A DNA stretch of 34,018 nt, from positions 1 through 34,018 of the forward strand of contig VFJY01000114.1 of the NCBI GenBank assembly GCA_009885825.1. Reading direction: 5' to 3'. The notes under the pieces were generated by a model. It saw only the letters and a list, made by a program, of their open reading frames with translations. It did no database searches and was not told where the DNA came from. Numbering within the stretch: the stretch's first letter is position 1; the number at the start of each line of letters is the position of its first letter. This document shows, in pieces, positions 33,618-34,018 of this stretch. This stretch comes from Rhodobiaceae bacterium. GTDB taxonomy: Bacteria > Pseudomonadota > Alphaproteobacteria > Rhizobiales > Aestuariivirgaceae. Both the position numbers and the translations under genes were made by a program.

Positions 33618-34018
33618 GGCCTGGCCGGTTTTGCCTTCGCCTGCTCTCTGGCGCCTTCACGATTTGTGCCAAGGAGAATGAGAACTGGCGAGGCGATGAA
33701 GATTGAAGAGTAAGTTCCCACCAGAACGCCCCAGATCATGGCAAAGGTGAAGCCCCGGATGACTTCGCCGCCAAAGATATAGAGCGAAGTGAGCGCAATG
33801 AGCGTGGTGACTGAGGTGAGCAAGGTGCGCGGCAACACCGAGTTGATGGAAAAATCAATCAGGTCAGCCAGCGGCATGGATTTGTATTTGCGCAGGAATT
33901 CGCGGATGCGGTCAAACACCACAACCGTGTCGTTGAGCGAATAGCCGACGATGGTGAGAATAGCCGCAATGATTGAAAGGTTGAACTCAAGGCCGATAAT
34001 GCAGAACAGGCCGATGGA
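33614..34018 (-). CDS. secF: Protein translocase subunit SecF, C-terminal part (runs off the window)
   Basis: Membrane subunit of SecDF, which uses the proton gradient to help pull exported proteins across the membrane. Only the last 134 residues are present; the gene continues beyond the right edge. Visible are the classic transmembrane motif [18 protein letters not shown], and [56 protein letters not shown]. The C-terminus is a basic cytoplasmic tail. It is followed by the Mth938-like gene with a 4-nt overlap, a gene order seen in many Alphaproteobacteria. Confidence 0.95.
   Translation of the reverse strand, partial: SIGLFCIIGLEFNLSIIAAILTIVGYSLNDTVVVFDRIREFLRKYKSMPLADLIDFSINSVLPRTLLTSVTTLIALTSLYIFGGEVIRGFTFAMIWGVLVGTYSSIFIASPVLILLGTNREGAREQAKAKPARP

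Noticed and set aside
1-34018. Mobile elements, CRISPR arrays, tRNA or rRNA genes
   Set aside because: No transposase, integrase, regularly spaced repeat, or T-loop/anticodon-like tRNA pattern was seen on either strand by reading; a tRNAscan or ISfinder run would be decisive.

Overview
This window looks like a piece of an alphaproteobacterial chromosome, most likely from the Hyphomicrobiales (Rhizobiales). The case rests on lineage-typical genes: an ATP12-family F1 chaperone, folate-dependent TrmFO, a secF / Mth938-like / squalene-phytoene-synthase-like cluster, kbl-tdh with an alphaproteobacterial-looking Tdh, gyrA next to ssb, and a direct-repeat LexA box of the form GTTC-N7-GTTC in the ssb promoter. 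Genes are tightly packed, with many 1-4 nt stop/start overlaps. I see no insertion sequence, prophage, CRISPR array, tRNA or rRNA.

Layout. 1-0.9 kb: end of a polyamine-type ABC transporter (two permeases). 0.9-2.6 kb (-): a likely operon of an ArsR-type regulator, an AHSA1/SRPBCC protein, a GFA-family zinc protein and a DUF1761 membrane protein. 2.6-6.9 kb (-): coaD, two cyclophilins, queA, tgt and a CoxG-like protein with a histone-H1-like lysine tail. 7.0-8.0 kb: a VOC protein facing a LysE exporter. 8.0-11.9 kb (-): gyrA, a small secreted protein and ssb. 11.9-12.3 kb (-): a 47-residue gene with its own promoter and intrinsic terminator, divergent from a LysR regulator. 12.3-15.1 kb (+): LysR, a YkgJ-type cysteine-cluster protein and a HisD-family dehydrogenase. 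15.06-15.42 kb: a palindrome-rich gene-free stretch. 15.4-18.3 kb (-): pccA and a polytopic membrane protein. 18.3-21.8 kb: a PPOX flavoprotein, a DUF4189-like secreted protein, rimO and a repeat-containing unknown protein. 21.9-25.0 kb (-): pccB-cfa and a small secreted protein. 25.1-28.2 kb (-): corA-crcB-rluC-ATP12, coupled by overlaps. 28.3-31.1 kb (-): kbl-tdh and an SH3b protein. 31.1-34.0 kb: trmFO (+) facing secF / Mth938-like / squalene-synthase-like (-).

Functional themes. tRNA and ribosome modification is well represented (queA and tgt for queuosine, trmFO for m5U54, rluC-type pseudouridine, rimO for S12 methylthiolation). Propionyl-CoA carboxylase is complete but split between two loci. 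Threonine catabolism (kbl-tdh) is complete. Homologues of three mitochondrial respiratory assembly factors occur here (ATP12, NDUFAF3-like, NDUFAF6-like).

Most of the window is ordinary core genome. The points most worth a second look are: the small gene/LysR module with a promoter, operator-like repeats and terminator; the SOS box placed between -35 and -10 of ssb; loss of the zinc site in Tgt, of structural-zinc cysteines in Tdh, and a charge-swapped zinc site in the HisD-like enzyme; the lysine tail on the CoxG-like protein; a catalytically dead squalene-synthase-like protein coupled to an Mth938 protein; and the unexplained palindromes at 15.1-15.3 kb.
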